The translations under genes and the position numbers were made by a program. DNA of 64,000 nt from contig OZ220016.1 of the NCBI GenBank assembly GCA_964291365.2, forward strand, positions 1 to 64,000. Direction: 5' to 3'. Under the pieces are notes generated by a model. That model was not told where the DNA came from and made no database searches. It saw only the letters and a list, made by a program, of their open reading frames with translations. The stretch comes from JBDWFY01 sp964291365. GTDB lineage: Bacteria; Pseudomonadota; Alphaproteobacteria; Rhizobiales; Stappiaceae. Positions 29,501-41,553 of this stretch are shown one piece after another (the first letter of the stretch is position 1; every line of letters begins with the position of its first letter).

Positions 29501-32500
29501 ATCTTCAACAACAACAGATTCAACAGTTTCAACAAAACTAGAGCTCTCTAGAGTACATAATAGCCTACAACAATCAACAGCTTCAACAGATTCAACAGCT
29601 CCAACAAAAGTAGAGCTCTCTAGAGCACATAATAGCCTACAACAATCAACAGCTTCAACAATAACAGATTCAACAGCTTCAACAAAACTAGAGTTCTCTA
29701 GAGCACATAATAGCCTACAACAATCAACAGCTTTATCAACAGATTGAACCGCTTCAAAAAAAATAGAGCTCTCTATTGCACATAATAGCCTACAACAATC
29801 AACAGCTTTAACAGAAACAGATTCAACAGCGTCAACAACAGATTCAACACTCTAGAGCACATAATGTAGCCAACAACAATCAACATCTTCAACAACAGAT
29901 TCAACAGCTTCAACAAAACTAGAACTCTCTAGAGCACATAATAGCTTACAACAATCAACAGCTACAACAACAGATTGTACAGCTTCAACAAAACTAGAGC
30001 TCTCTAGAGCACATAATAGCCTACAACAATCAACAGCTTCAACAACAGATTCAACAATTTCAACAAAACTAGAGCTCTCTAAAACACATAATAGCCTACA
30101 ACAATCAACAGCTTCAACAACGGATTCAACAGCTTCAATGAAACTTGAACTCTCTAGAGCACATAATGTAGCCTACAACAATCAACAGATTCAACAGCTT
30201 CAATAAAACTAGAACACATAATAGCCTACAACAATCGACAGCTTCAACAACAACAGATTAAACAGCTTCAACTAAAGTGGAGCTGTATAGAGCACATAAT
30301 AGCCTACAACAATCAACAGCTTTAACAATAGATTCATCAGCTTTGGCAACAAAAGTAGAGTTCTCTAAAGCACATAATAGCCTGCAACAATCAACAGCTT
30401 CAACAACAGATTCGACAGCTTCAACAAAACTAGAGCTCTCTAGAGCTCATAATAGCCTACAACAATCAACATCTCCAACAACAACAGATTCAACAATTTC
30501 AACAAAACTAGAGCTCTCTAGAACACATAGTAGCCTACAACAATCAACAGCCACAACAACAAATTCAATGGCCTTCAACAAAACTAGAGCTCTATAAAGC
30601 ACAACAGAACTAGATATTTCTAGAGCACATAATGTAGCCTACAACAATCAACAGCTTCAACAACAGATTCAACTGCCTTAACAAAACTAGAGCTCTCTAG
30701 AGCACATAATGTAGCCTACAATGATCAACATCTTTAACAACAGATTCAACAATTTCAACAAATCCAGAGCTCCCTAGAGCACATAATAGCCTACAACAAT
30801 CAACAACTTCAACAACAGATTCAACAGCTTCAACGAAACTAGTGCTCTCTAGAGCACATAATGGACTACAACAATCAACATTTTCAACAACAGATTCAAC
30901 AGCTTCAATAAAACTAGAGCACATCATAGCCTACAACAATCAACAGCTTTAACAACAGATTCAACAGCTTCAACAAAACTAGAGCCTTCTATAGCTCATA
31001 ATAGCCTACAACAATCAACATCTTCAACAACAGATTCAACAGCTTCAACATAACTAGAGCTCCCTAGAGCACATAATAGCCTACAACAATCAACAACTTC
31101 AACAACAACAGATTCAACAGCTTCAACAAAACTAGAGCTCTATAGAGCACATAATAGCCTACAACCATCAACAGCTTAAACAATAACAGATTCAACAGCT
31201 TCAACAAAACTAGAGCTTTCTAGAGCTCATAATAGCCTACAATAATCAACAGCTTCAATAATAGATTCAACAGCTTCAACAAAACTAGAGCTCTATAGTG
31301 CACATAATTGCCGACAACAATCAACAGCTTCAACAGCAGATTCAACAGCTTCAACAAAACCAGAGCTTTCTAGAGCTCATAATAGCCTACAACAATCAAC
31401 AGCTTCAATAATAGATTCAACAGCTTCAACAAAACTAGAGCTCTATAGTGCACATAATTGCCGAGAACAATCAACAGCTTCAACAGCAGATGCAACAGCT
31501 TCAACAAAACTAGAGCTTTCTAGAGCTCATAATAGCCTACAACAATCAACAGTTTCAACAACAACAGATTCAACAACTTCAACAAAACTAGAGCTCTATA
31601 GAGCACATAATGTAGCCTACAACAATCAACAGCTTTAACAACAGATTCAACAGCTTCAACAAAACTAGAGCTCTCTAGAACACATAATGTAGCCTACTAC
31701 AATCGACAGCTTTAACAACAGATTCAACAGCTTCAACAAAACTAGATCACATAATAGCCTACAACAATCATCAGCTCCAACAACAGCAGATTCAACAGCT
31801 TTAACAAAACTAGAGCTCTCTAGAGCACATAATAGCCTACAACAATCAGCAGCTTCAACAAGAGATTCAACAGCTTTAACAAAACTAGCGATCTCTAGAG
31901 CACATAATGTAACCTACAAGAAACATCTTCAGCAACGACAGATTCATAAGCTTCAATAAAGCTAGATCTCTCCAGAGCACATAATAGCCTACAACAATCT
32001 ACAGCTTCAACAACAACAGACTCAACAGCTTCAACAAAACTAGAGCTCTATAGAGTACATAATGTAGCCTACAACAATCAACAGCTTCAACAAAACTAGA
32101 GCCTTCTATAGCTCATAATAGCCTACAACAATCAACATCTTCAACAACAACAGATTCAGGATAGTATAGATCGTTTTACACCAATCTGGCATTATTTAAC
32201 ATAATGATGGTAAATAATCAATATAATTTATATTGATTATTTACCATCATTATGTTAAATAATGCCAGATTGGTGTAAAACGATCTATACTATCCCGTAA
32301 CTGATGAACACCCAATAACGAAACTCACTAAAAAACAACAGATTCAACAATTTCTACAAAACTAGAGCTCTCTAGAACACATAATAGCCTACAACAATTA
32401 ACAACTTCAAAAACAGATTCAACAGCTTCAACAAAACTAGAGCTCCCTAGAGCACATAATAGCCTACAACAATCAACAACTCCAACAACAACAGATTCAA

Positions 32501-32930
32501 CAGCTTCAACAAAACTAGAGCTCTCTAGAGCACAAAATAGCCTACAACAATCAACAGCTTCAACAACAGATTCAACAGCTTCAACGAAACTAGAGCTCTC
32601 TATAGCACATAATAGCCTTCAACAATCAAGAGCTTCAACAACAGATTCAACAGCTTCAACAAACCTAAAGCTCTCTAGAACACATAATGTAGCCTACAAC
32701 AATCAACATCTTCAACAACAACAGAATCAACAATTTCAACAAAACGAGAGCTTTCTACAGCACTTAACAGCCTACAACAATCAACAGCTTCAACAAATCT
32801 AGAGCTCTCTAGAGCACATAATAGCCTACAACAATCAAGTTTCAACAACAGATTCAACTGCTTCAACAAAGTTATAGCTCTCTAGAGCACATAATATAGC
32901 CTACAACAATCAACAGCTTCAACAACAGAT
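26557..32930. repeat. Type A satellite block 4
   Basis: Type A monomers. Up to about 32503 they are the duplicate of block 2. From 32503 to 32930 the monomers instead match the block 3 kind (acgaaactagagctctctat, then ccttcaacaatcaagagc, then ctttctacagcacttaacag), so the junction at about 32503 joins two different satellite neighbourhoods. Confidence 0.85.
32159..32295. mobile_element. Second copy of the 137-bp perfect palindrome
   Basis: Identical to 9666-9802 as far as can be read by eye, including the 68-bp arms and single central base, and followed by the same tail (one substitution, cccaataacg versus cccaatcacg). It lies at the same place in the duplicated satellite, so the insertion predates the segmental duplication. 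Confidence 0.85.
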
Positions 32931-35720
32931 TCAACAGCTTCAACAATCATAACCAACAATGAAAACCTTCAACAACAGATTCAACTACATCAACAACAAT
33001 CAACAGATTCAACAGATTCAACTTCTTCAGATTTAACAGCTTCAACAATCTACAGCTTCAACAACAAATTCAACAACTTCAGATTCAATAGCTTCTACAA
33101 TCAACAGATTAATCAACAGCTTCAACAGCAGATTCAACAACAGTCAACAGCAACAGATTGAACATCAACATTTAACAGTTTCAACATGGTGATCAACAGA
33201 TTTAACAGCTTCAACAATCATAACCAACAATCAACAGTTTTAAATATACTAACAAGATTAGCAGATTCAACAACAGCTTCAACAATCATAATCAACAATC
33301 AACAGCATCAACAACCGATTCAACATCAACGACAGTCAACAACTTCAACAACAACAGATATAACATCAACAATACCAACAACAATCAACAGCTTCAACAT
33401 TGTGATTGAAGCTATTGATCTATTGGGGCAAGCCGACACTTACACAAGATAGACTGTACTAACAATCAACAGCTTAAACTATACTAACAAGATCAACAGA
33501 TTCAACAGCTTCAACAATCATACCAACAATCAACAGCATCAACAACAGATTAAACAACATCAACAACTTCAACAATGTGATCAACATTAAACAACAGATT
33601 CAACACCTTCAACAATCAACAGCTTTAACAACAGATTCAACAACTTCAGATTTAACAGCTTCAACAACAACAGATTCAACAACAAATAACTTCAATATGG
33701 TGATCATCAGCTTTAATAACAGATTCTACAAGTTTAGATTTAACAGCTTCAACAACAGATTCAATATTAATAACTTCAACATGGTGATCAACAGATTAAA
33801 CAACAGATTCAACAGCTTCAACAACAGATTCAACAACTTGAGATTTAGCAGCTTCAATAATCAACAGCCTCAACAACAGCAGATTCAACAACAGAAACAG
33901 ATTCAACAACATCAACAATTCACAGTTTCAACATGGTAATCAACATATTCAACAGCTTCAACAATCATAACCAACAATCAACAGCTTCAACTATTCTAAC
34001 TAGATTAACAGATTCAACAACAGCTTCAATAATCATGATCAACAGCTTAAACAACAGATTCAACAACATCAACAACAACCAACAACTTCAACAACAGATT
34101 TAGCATCAACAACACCAACAACACCAACAGCTTCAACAACAGGTTTAACAGCTTCAACAGTCAACAGCTTCAACATGAGCTGTCGATTTATTGGGACGAG
34201 CCTACTCTTAGACGCAATAGACTGTACTGACAATCAACAGCTTCAGCTATACTAATAACAGATTCAACAGCTTCAACAATCAAAAGCTTCAACAACAGAT
34301 TCAACAACATCAACAACAATCAACAGCTTCAACAACAGATTCAACTACTTCAGATTCAACAGCTTCAACAATCAACAGCTTCATCAACAACAGATTCAAC
34401 ATCAAGTACAATCAACAACTTCCACATGGTGATCAACAGATTAAACAACAAATTCAACAGCTTCTACAATCAAGAGCTTCAACAACAGGTTCAACCACTT
34501 CAGATTCAACAGCTTCAAAAATCAATAGATTCTAAAACAGATTTAACAACAATTATCAGCAACAGATTCAACAATATCAACAACAGTTAACAGGTTCAAC
34601 ATGGTGATCAACAGATTCAACAGCTTCAACTATCATAGCCAACAATCAACAGCTTCAACTATACTAACAAGATCAACAGATTCAAGAACTGCTTCAACAA
34701 TTATAATCAACAATCAACAGATTCAACAACTAATTCAACACCATCAACAATAAACAGCTTCAACAACACCAGATTTAACATTACAAATGCCAATAACAAT
34801 CAACAGATTCAACAGCTTCAACATGGTGAAATAGACTGTACTAACAATCAACAGCTTCAACTATGCTAATAAGATTAACAGATTTAACAGCCTCACCAAT
34901 CTATCCAACAATCAACAGCTTCAACAACAGATTAAACAATATCAACAACAATCAACAACTTCAACAAGATGATCAACCGTTTAAACAACAGATTCAACAG
35001 CTTCAACAACAGATTCAACAACTTCAGATTTAACAGCTTCAACAACGGATTCAACAATTGTCAATAGCAACAGATTTAATAACATCAACAATTAACAGCT
35101 TCCACTTGGTGATCAACAGATTCAACAGCCTCAACAATCATAACTGACAATCAACAGCTTCAACTATACTAACAAGAACAACAGATTCAACAGCAGATTC
35201 AACAACAGATTCAACAGCTTTAACAACCATGATCAACAATCAACAGCTTCAACAACAGATTCAACAACATCAACAACAATCAACAACTTCAACATGGTGA
35301 TCAATTGACTAAACAACACATTCAACAACTTCAACAATCAACAGCCTCAACAGCAGATTCAACACAATCAGATTCAACAGCTTCAACAATCAACATGTTC
35401 AACAACAATCAATAGTAACAGATTCAACAACATCAAGAACAATACTAACAGCTTCAACATGGTGATCAACAGATTCAACAGCTTCAACAATTATAACCAA
35501 CAATCAACAGCTTAGACTATACTAACAAGATCAACAGATTCAACAGCTTCAACAATCATAATCAACAATTATCAGCTTCAACAACAGATTCAACAACAGA
35601 TTTAACAACATCAACAACAATCAACAGCTTCAACAACAACGGATATAGCATTAACACCAACAACAATCAACAGCTTCAACATGGTGATTGAAGCTATTGA
35701 TTTATTGGGGCGAGCCTGAG
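32930..35720. repeat. Type B satellite block 4 and right end of the field
   Basis: Type B units with conserved blocks at 33402 and 34175, a reduced one near 34827 (only gaaatagactgtactaac), and a final copy at 35685 that is cut after ttggggcgagcct. After this the sequence changes to non-repetitive DNA. The first part resembles the start of B block 2 (10620 onward), including the gaaaaccttcaacaacag phrase. Confidence 0.85.
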
Positions 35721-36164
35721 CGAGCCCCACATAAACTGTACAGCAATGCCTGCAATAATATGGTGTATGTATGTATGTATGCGCCACTTTATAGACTCTG
35801 TTCAGAATCGCATGCAATCTCTTGTGCTGAAATTTTGCGCTCAGAAACAACTGCGGCAGCATGCTCTAATTTAGCGCATCTTTGTAATATTTCCCTCGTG
35901 GTGTCACGTTTATGGATCAAAGATTAACTTGTGGGGAAACCAGGATACGGCTAGAACAACGACAGCACCGTACCGTACCAGTGGAGGCTTCAGGCAAACT
36001 GGTAACGTTACATAGCCTCGGGCTCTTCCCACCCCTAGGCCCTAAGGAAGTGCTATACACCCCGCATTAACACATGTTCACTCTTTTTTCGCACTTCAAA
36101 CCTAGTTCCAATGGGCCAAACGGACATGCCGGAGTTATCTATATAGGAGAACGGCTTCGGCGGC
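35721..36164. other. Non-satellite DNA; no gene seen
   Basis: Holds a short (TATG) run at about 35764-35780. At 36045-36150 there is a degraded stretch (gtgctatacaccccgcatta to ggagttatctatat) that resembles positions 36339-36430 of the adjacent foldback element, so a partial copy of its arm lies here. Nothing else is recognised. Confidence 0.5.
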
Positions 36165-36179
36165 CTATACAGCGGACAG

Positions 36180-36785
36180 CATACTCGCTATAGTTCTGTC
36201 ATGGTAGCTATGAGGAACCAACTAGGGAAGTTCACTGCATGTGGACTTTCCTGCTGATAGCCGCTTCCTAGTGCTCGAAAAGCATCGATATTGCATTTAT
36301 TCCCATAGACGACAGTTTATTCTTGCCAACCAAGAAAGTGTGATACACCCTGCGTTAACACACGTTCGAGAGCTTTCTCGAGCCTAGTGCTAATGGTCAC
36401 GCCAGAATTATCTACAATATGGTAGGAGGTAAACATTCATATGGAGTTTGCTTTATATCTCTGACATGCTCACAAGTGTAGATCTAAGGTGCCTGTCCCG
36501 GCCCTTAATGCACCTGAGCATTGCTGATATTACTGGTTCACAGTGAGAGTGAATATTTTTGAGTACGAAGATTTTCGCGGAAATCAGCATGGGCGCAAAA
36601 ATAATTACAACTCCAAATTATTTCTGCTCAGAAACATGTGGTAAAGCTTTCAGCGATGCCGTTACATAACTGAAATTTTACGAGTGGAAATTTTTGCAGG
36701 CATGTAGTGAAATTATCACACTTAATATTTTTACTATCACCGTAAATCAGTACTATCAACAACAGACAATATCTGAATCGTCAAT
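36180..36785. repeat. Foldback left arm
   Basis: Inverted partner of 38125-38735 at perhaps 75-85% identity by eye. It is also similar to 46955-47550 in direct orientation. It contains cgcttcctag plus gctcgaaaagcatcgatatt, gtgatacaccctgcgttaac, and the gatattactggttcacagtg stretch. Confidence 0.75.
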
Positions 36786-37775
36786 TGTGATGTAACTGTT
36801 TCTACTCAGAAATGTGGTGAAGCTTTCGGTGACGCAAAACAGCAATGTTTGCCGGACAACATAACTGAAATGAATCATCAATTTTGAAGTTGTAAGTATT
36901 TCTGCTTAAAACTATTATGTGGTAAAGTGTCCAATCATGCAATACCTTATGAACTTGAAATTTTACGAGCAAAAATTTTTGTGGCCATGTCGTGAAATCA
37001 GTAATATTTTTCACACTCAGAAATATTCACTATCATAATAAATCAGCATTATCAGCCTGACAATATCCAACAAATTTTTAAAAGCAATGTCAAATGGTAA
37101 AAGCTTCCAGCCATGCATTATGAATTTGAAATTTCACGAGTGCATGAGTTTTCATATCCATGCTGTGAAATCAGCAAAAAGTTTCATACTCATATTATGT
37201 ATACGTTATCAATAATGTTTACAAACAATATCCTGCAAACAAATCATCAATGTTTGAGTTGTATTAATTTTCGTAAATAGAGCTCAAAAATGTATGATAA
37301 ATCTTTCAGTGATGTAATATAGATATTACATACTTGACACTTTGTGAGTGAAACTTTTTGCGATCGTGTCTAGAAATCCGCGAAAATTTTCACACTCAAA
37401 TATGCACTAATACTGCTACCAGCAATATTTGCCGGACTATACACCATCAATGAATTGTCAATTTTGAATTTCTGCTCAGTAAAGTGACTGGCCAGGCAAT
37501 ACACCTGTTATAAACTTGAAAATTTATGATTGATAAATTTTGCAGCCATGTCGTTCACTACACAAAAATATTATTATCAACAATGTTTGCCAGACAATAT
37601 CCTGCAAGTGAATCATCAATTCTTGAGTTGTAATTATTAAACATGTCATAAAGGTTCTAGCCATGCAATACAACTGTTATGAGTTTGAAATTAATTTTGT
37701 TAGTGAAAAGTTTTATGGCTATGTCGTTAATCCAAGAAAGCTTTCACACTTGAAAATTTTCACTATTGCTACAAA
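36786..37775. repeat. Degenerate internal tandem repeats of the foldback
   Basis: About six diverged units of roughly 100-200 bp. Each carries versions of gtggtaaagctttc, gccatgcaatac, tgaaattttacgagtg, gccatgtcgtgaaatcag, ttcacactcaaatattcact and caatatcctgcaaatgaatc. Landmarks of the gtggtaaag type are seen near 36821, 36920, 37096, 37290 and 37640. The units repeat the inner end of the left arm, so the arm is extended on this side only. Confidence 0.7.
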
Positions 37776-38122
37776 TCAGTGTATGTGTGTGTATATGAGT
37801 GTATGTATATGTGTACACACGTATGTGATGAATACATATTTGTGTGTGTTCGTATGCGTATATGTGTTTGTACGTTTATATGCACCTGTGTATATGACAT
37901 TTATGTGCTTTTGATATAATATGTATGTATGTGTACATGTGTGTTGGTATATATATATATATATGTGCTCTTGTACATTTGTGTATACCAAGTATGCTTG
38001 TAGTTATCTATACATGTATGTGGTGTATATTTTTATGTGTTGGTGTGTGTACCTTTATGTGTATATGTGTGTCTGTACGTGTTTGTACGTACGTTTGTAT
38101 GTGCGTACACATGTGTGTTTAT
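37776..38122. repeat. TG-rich foldback core, seed of a minisatellite
   Basis: Alternating gtgtatgtgtgt, tatatatata and gtacgtgtttgtacg runs. Read on the minus strand it gives units such as cacataaaggtacacacac and tacatgtacacatac, the same composition and unit as the 12-kb minisatellite at 48895-60830. Cys/Val/Tyr-rich open frames exist here on both strands but only reflect stop-poor TG/CA repetition. Confidence 0.75.
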
Positions 38123-38124
38123 GA

Positions 38125-38735
38125 CAACAATTCATTTGCAAGATATTATCTGTTGCTGATAGTTTTACAGTGATAGTGCATATTTTCAAGTGTGAAAAAT
38201 TTCGCGTATTTCACTGCATGGCCGCAAGACTTTTCACTCATAAAATTTCAGATATGTAATGGTGTCGCCAAAAGCTTTACCACATGTTTCTAAACAATAA
38301 TAATTTGGAGTTGTATTTATTTTTGTGTCCATGCCGTGAAATTCATCAAAACTTGTACTCAAAAATATTCACTATCACTGTGAACCAGTAATATCAGTAA
38401 TGCTCAGGACAGGGACAAGCGCCTTAGATCTATACTTGTGAGCATGTCAGAGGTATGAAGGAAACTCCATACGAGTGTTTACCTCCTAGCACGTTATAGA
38501 TAATTCCGGCCCGACTGTTTAACCCATTGGCACTAGGCTCGAGGCGCGAGAAAAGTCGCGAATGTGTGTTAATGCTAGGTTATCACACTTTCGTGGTTGG
38601 CAAGAATATACAGTCACATATGGGAATAAACGCAATATAGATGCTTTTCGAGCGCTAGAAAGTATCTATCATCAGGAGAATCCACATGCAGAGACCTTTC
38701 CTAGCGGGTTCCTCATAGTTGCCATGACAGACACT
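38125..38735. repeat. Foldback right arm
   Basis: Reverse complement of the left arm, ending at about the ccatgacagacactgg stretch. Its inner part includes aatttcgcgtatttcactgc, cgccaaaagctttaccacatg and cactatcactgtgaaccag. Among the three arm copies in the window, its reverse complement is the closest relative of 46955-47550. Confidence 0.7.
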
Positions 38736-39394
38736 GGAAAACGTAGCCGCGTGAACCGTGCACGTATACAGGGAGAACGAGGTCCGCGTTCGCCGTATAG
38801 ACGAGCTTGGAACGGAATCTCCGATGTCCAGGATAACGAGTGCCGTTGTCGCCCGTACTGGGACCACTTTTTACGGATTATTTCACTGAGTCCGCTATCA
38901 GATCCGTGCTGAGTCCGTCTAGTTACCCCGTTTTATCCAGTATTGTCCGTCTGTCCGATCGGACCGCATGGACCGCCTCCGTCTACTTGTACGTAACAAC
39001 TCCGTCTGACGATCCCGTTCCAGTCAATTCTATCCCTCATATCATATAGCGCATGCGTATAATTGTTAATAGCATAATAATAGATACATCCACTCAGTTG
39101 GTGTAGTTAGTCAATCACAGCTAAAATTCGAATGCTTCCTGCTTTTTCATTTCCTCTTCAGCACTCTTTCAGCTCTCTCTACCTCCAACGACATTCATAG
39201 TAGCCATGAACTGCTTCTATAATATATAGTATTACAAATAATAGTTAATGCATATAACAATCTACATACCAAGTCTTTATACAATGAGATGGACATTCAT
39301 CAATGTTAGACACTTGTGGTACAGAGGACTACGTTCCAAATATTTCCCCATAGCCAACTAAACTATAGGATAGTCACCTAAATGCTTGGTACAT
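38736..39394. other. Unique-looking DNA; no gene seen
   Basis: A patch with several ccgt/ccgtct repeats (38880-39010) is followed by AT-rich sequence. Short open frames cross the foldback end and carry no recognisable domain. Nothing else is supported. Confidence 0.4.
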
Positions 39395-40815
39395 GTACAT
39401 CTCCATTGCTCACCCTGAAGCACAACAAGCGAAGTTTCACATGTACACGAGCCTATTGCTCACACACTCTCATACCCTTTCAGCTTGAAGATGTGCCATC
39501 TTAACAGCAGGCTAGTCATCTAAATGCTCAGTACATTCCAATCGCTCGTTCTGATACACAACAAGCTGAAGTTTCAATGTACACACGCACGTTACTCACA
39601 CACTCTTATACTCTAGATGTGCCATCTTAGCTGAGTTTTACTGTTGAAAGATGTGCCATCTTAACAGCAGGCTAGTCCTAAATGCTCGGTACATTCCAAT
39701 CGCTCGCTCTGATACACAACAAGCTGAAGCTTCACGTGTACGCACGTACATTACTCACACACTCTTATGCTCATTCAGCTTAAAGACATGCCATCTTGGC
39801 TGAGTCTTACTGTTGAAAAATGTGCCATCTTAACATCAGGCTACCCTTTCAGCTTAAAGATGTGCCATCTTAGCTGAGTCTTACAGTTGAAAGATGTGCC
39901 ATCTTAATAGCAGGCTAGTCACCTAAATGCTCGGTACATTTGAATTGCTCACTCTAACACACAACAAGCTGAAGTTTCACATGTACACACACATTACTCA
40001 CACACTCTTATACACTTTCAACTTAAAGATGTGCCATCTTAGCTGAGTCTTACTGTTGAAAGATGTGCCATCTTAACAGCAGGCTAGTCACCTAAACGCT
40101 TGGTACATTCCAATCACTCGCACTGATACACAACAAGCTCATGCTTCACATGTACGCACGTACATTACTCACACACTCTTATGCTCATTCAGCTTAAAGA
40201 TGTGCCATCTTAGCTGAGTCTTACTGTTGAAAGATGTGCCATCTTAACAGCAGGCTAGTCCTAAATGCTCGGTACATTCCAATCACTCACTCTGATACAC
40301 AACAAGCTGAAGTTTCACATTTACACGCACACATTACTCACACACTCTTATGCCCTTTCAGCTTAAAGATGTGCCATCTTAGCTGAGTCTTATACTGTTG
40401 AAAGATGTGCCATCTTAACAGCAGGCTAGTCCTAAATGCTCGGTACATTCCAATCACTCGCTCTGATACACAACAAGCTGAAGTTTCATGTGTATGCATG
40501 TACATTACTCACACACTCTTATGCTCATTCAGCTTAAAGATGTGCCATCTTAGCTGAGTCTTACTGTTGAAAGATGTGCCATCTTAACACCAGGCTACCC
40601 TTTCAGCTTAAAGATGTGCCATCTTAGCTTAGTCTTACTGTTGAAAGATGTGCCATCTTAACAGCAGACTACCCTTTCAGCTTAAAGATGTGCCATCTTA
40701 GCTGAGTCTTACTGTTGAAAGATGTGCCATCTTAACAGCAGGCTAGTCACCTAAATGCTTGGTACATTTGAATTGCTCACAATAAGCTGAAGTTTCACAT
40801 GTACACACGCACATT
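39395..40815. repeat. ~170-bp minisatellite, about eight units
   Basis: Units contain, in order, ttcagcttaaagatgtgcc, atcttagctgagtcttactg, ttgaaagatgtgccatctta, acagcaggctagtc, taaatgctcggtacattcc, tctgatacacaacaagctg, aagtttcacatgtacacac and attactcacacactctta. The gcaggctagtc landmark occurs near 39507, 39668, 39912, 40079, 40251, 40423 and 40740, with a more diverged unit at the left edge. Spacing varies because a sub-repeat of about 55-60 bp (the two gatgtgccatctta phrases) is itself locally multiplied near 39800-39900 and 40560-40730. Confidence 0.85.
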
Positions 40816-41174
40816 AGCACTCAGATTATAGTCCCAGTAATGTACAATCTACATAATTATACTATATTTCTTTCACACACAGCATGTTCTATAATATTAT
40901 GGACAAGCGAGTCATTGGGCATGGGAAAGTAGTAGAAGTGGTAGGACACTCTATTCACATGTGGGCCCATGGCAGGACTTAATTGATAGATAAAGCTTAT
41001 CAGCTCAATAATTAAACATTGGTGTTAGCTATAGCCTACCAGGTGCAATACAATAATATGCACAGTGTCGTCAGGGTTGTTTGCACTTAAATGTAAGTTA
41101 CAGGAATTAACAACCAAGCCTACACATATATAGCTTAAAGCTCCTATTGCTCATAACGTACACACATGCATCAC
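40816..41174. other. Unique-looking DNA; no gene seen
   Basis: Mixed-composition sequence between the minisatellite and a miniature transposon. No open frame, repeat or RNA gene is recognised. Confidence 0.4.
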
Positions 41175-41178
41175 TTAA

Positions 41179-41549
41179 AGGTGCTCTGAAACGGAAGTCG
41201 AACTGCCCGCCTACTTTTTTGAATTCCTGACCCGGTTTTCAAAGCACAAACCTGATTGGTCAATCCAACGTCATCGCGAACGCGTGACCAAGCTATTATT
41301 CTCGCGCGATTGGCAGCTGTTCTTACAGCCACAAGTAATCGATGGAGCTTGAGACTCAGAGACACAAACGCTGTTTGCGTTGATGGCATCTGTCATGATA
41401 GCTCGATCTTGCGTTCGCGTTGGGTCAGCGGCCTCGTGGTCGCGAACATATTTACGCCGCAATAATAATTATACGCAATGCGTTAACGCGCGCGCGCGCG
41501 CCCTTCAAGCGTTTTTTAATTACGTAACGACTTCCGTTTCAGAGCACCT
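41179..41549. mobile_element. 371-bp TIR element with TTAA flanks
   Basis: The left end aggtgctctgaaacggaagt and the right end acttccgtttcagagcacct are exact inverted repeats (about 22 bp or more), each bordered by TTAA (41175-41178 and 41550-41553). TTAA target duplication is typical of piggyBac-type elements. Reading the end as aaaggtgctc with a TA duplication (Tc1/mariner-like) is equally possible because TTAA contains TA. The interior includes a (CG)n run at about 41487-41501. Short frames inside show no transposase motif. Confidence 0.85.
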
Positions 41550-41553
41550 TTAA

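Larger units (their letters stand above)
24448..32503. repeat. Second copy of a ~10-kb satellite segment
   Basis: From 24448 the sequence repeats positions 1 to about 10010 with few substitutions. The offset is 24447 at the start, 24450 after a 3-bp change near 28165, 23574 beyond the 438-bp repeats, and 22493 beyond the 1082-bp duplication, up to and past the palindrome. The offsets show that this copy has one 438-bp unit instead of three and one 1082-bp unit instead of two. Homology ends near gattcaacagcttcaac at about 32503 (partner about 10010). The left boundary of the first copy is outside the window. Confidence 0.9.
1..35720. repeat. Large composite satellite field (types A and B)
   Basis: The entire stretch is tandemly repetitive DNA built from variations of caacagcttcaacaacag and caacagattcaac. 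Type A blocks add a constant part reading aaaactagagctctctagag followed by cacataatagcctacaac. Type B blocks lack this part and instead carry a recurring gattgaagctattgattta block. The plus strand is strongly A- and C-rich and G-poor. Types A and B alternate: A 1-860, B 862-2110, A 2110-10620, B 10620-14340, A 14340-25310 (with a short B patch at 22640-22800), B 25310-26557, A 26557-32930, B 32930-35720. No gene is seen in it. The array runs off the left window edge and stops abruptly at about 35720. Confidence 0.95.
36165..38735. mobile_element. Foldback-type element, ~2.6 kb
   Basis: Long inverted arms (about 36180-36785 and 38125-38735) flank degenerate internal tandem repeats (36786-37775) and a TG-rich core (37776-38122). 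Shared landmarks in opposite orientation are ctgtcatgg, ccaaccaagaaagtgtgat, taggaggtaaac, gtagatctaaggcgcctgtcc, gagcattgctgatattactgg and gtggtaaagct. There is no transposase frame. The design resembles foldback elements such as FB or TU, in which long inverted arms hold internal repeats. That is an analogy and not a family assignment. Exact termini and a target duplication are not resolved. Confidence 0.75.

Noticed and set aside
24448..32503. Assembly duplication instead of a real one
   Set aside because: Not fully excluded. Scattered single-base differences and different unit numbers between the copies argue for two real copies (or two haplotypes joined), so it is reported as a feature with the caveat in the findings.
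1..35720. Many short open frames in the satellite (Glu/Val/Cys-rich on the minus strand, Asn/Gln/Ser/Thr-rich on the plus strand)
   Set aside because: They repeat with the 75-bp monomer, are broken by 2-bp indels and stops every few monomers, exist on both strands and lack start or splice context. They are by-products of the repeat unit.
37776..38122. Telomere-like TG repeat
   Set aside because: It is not a regular short telomeric unit, and it lies symmetrically between foldback arms.
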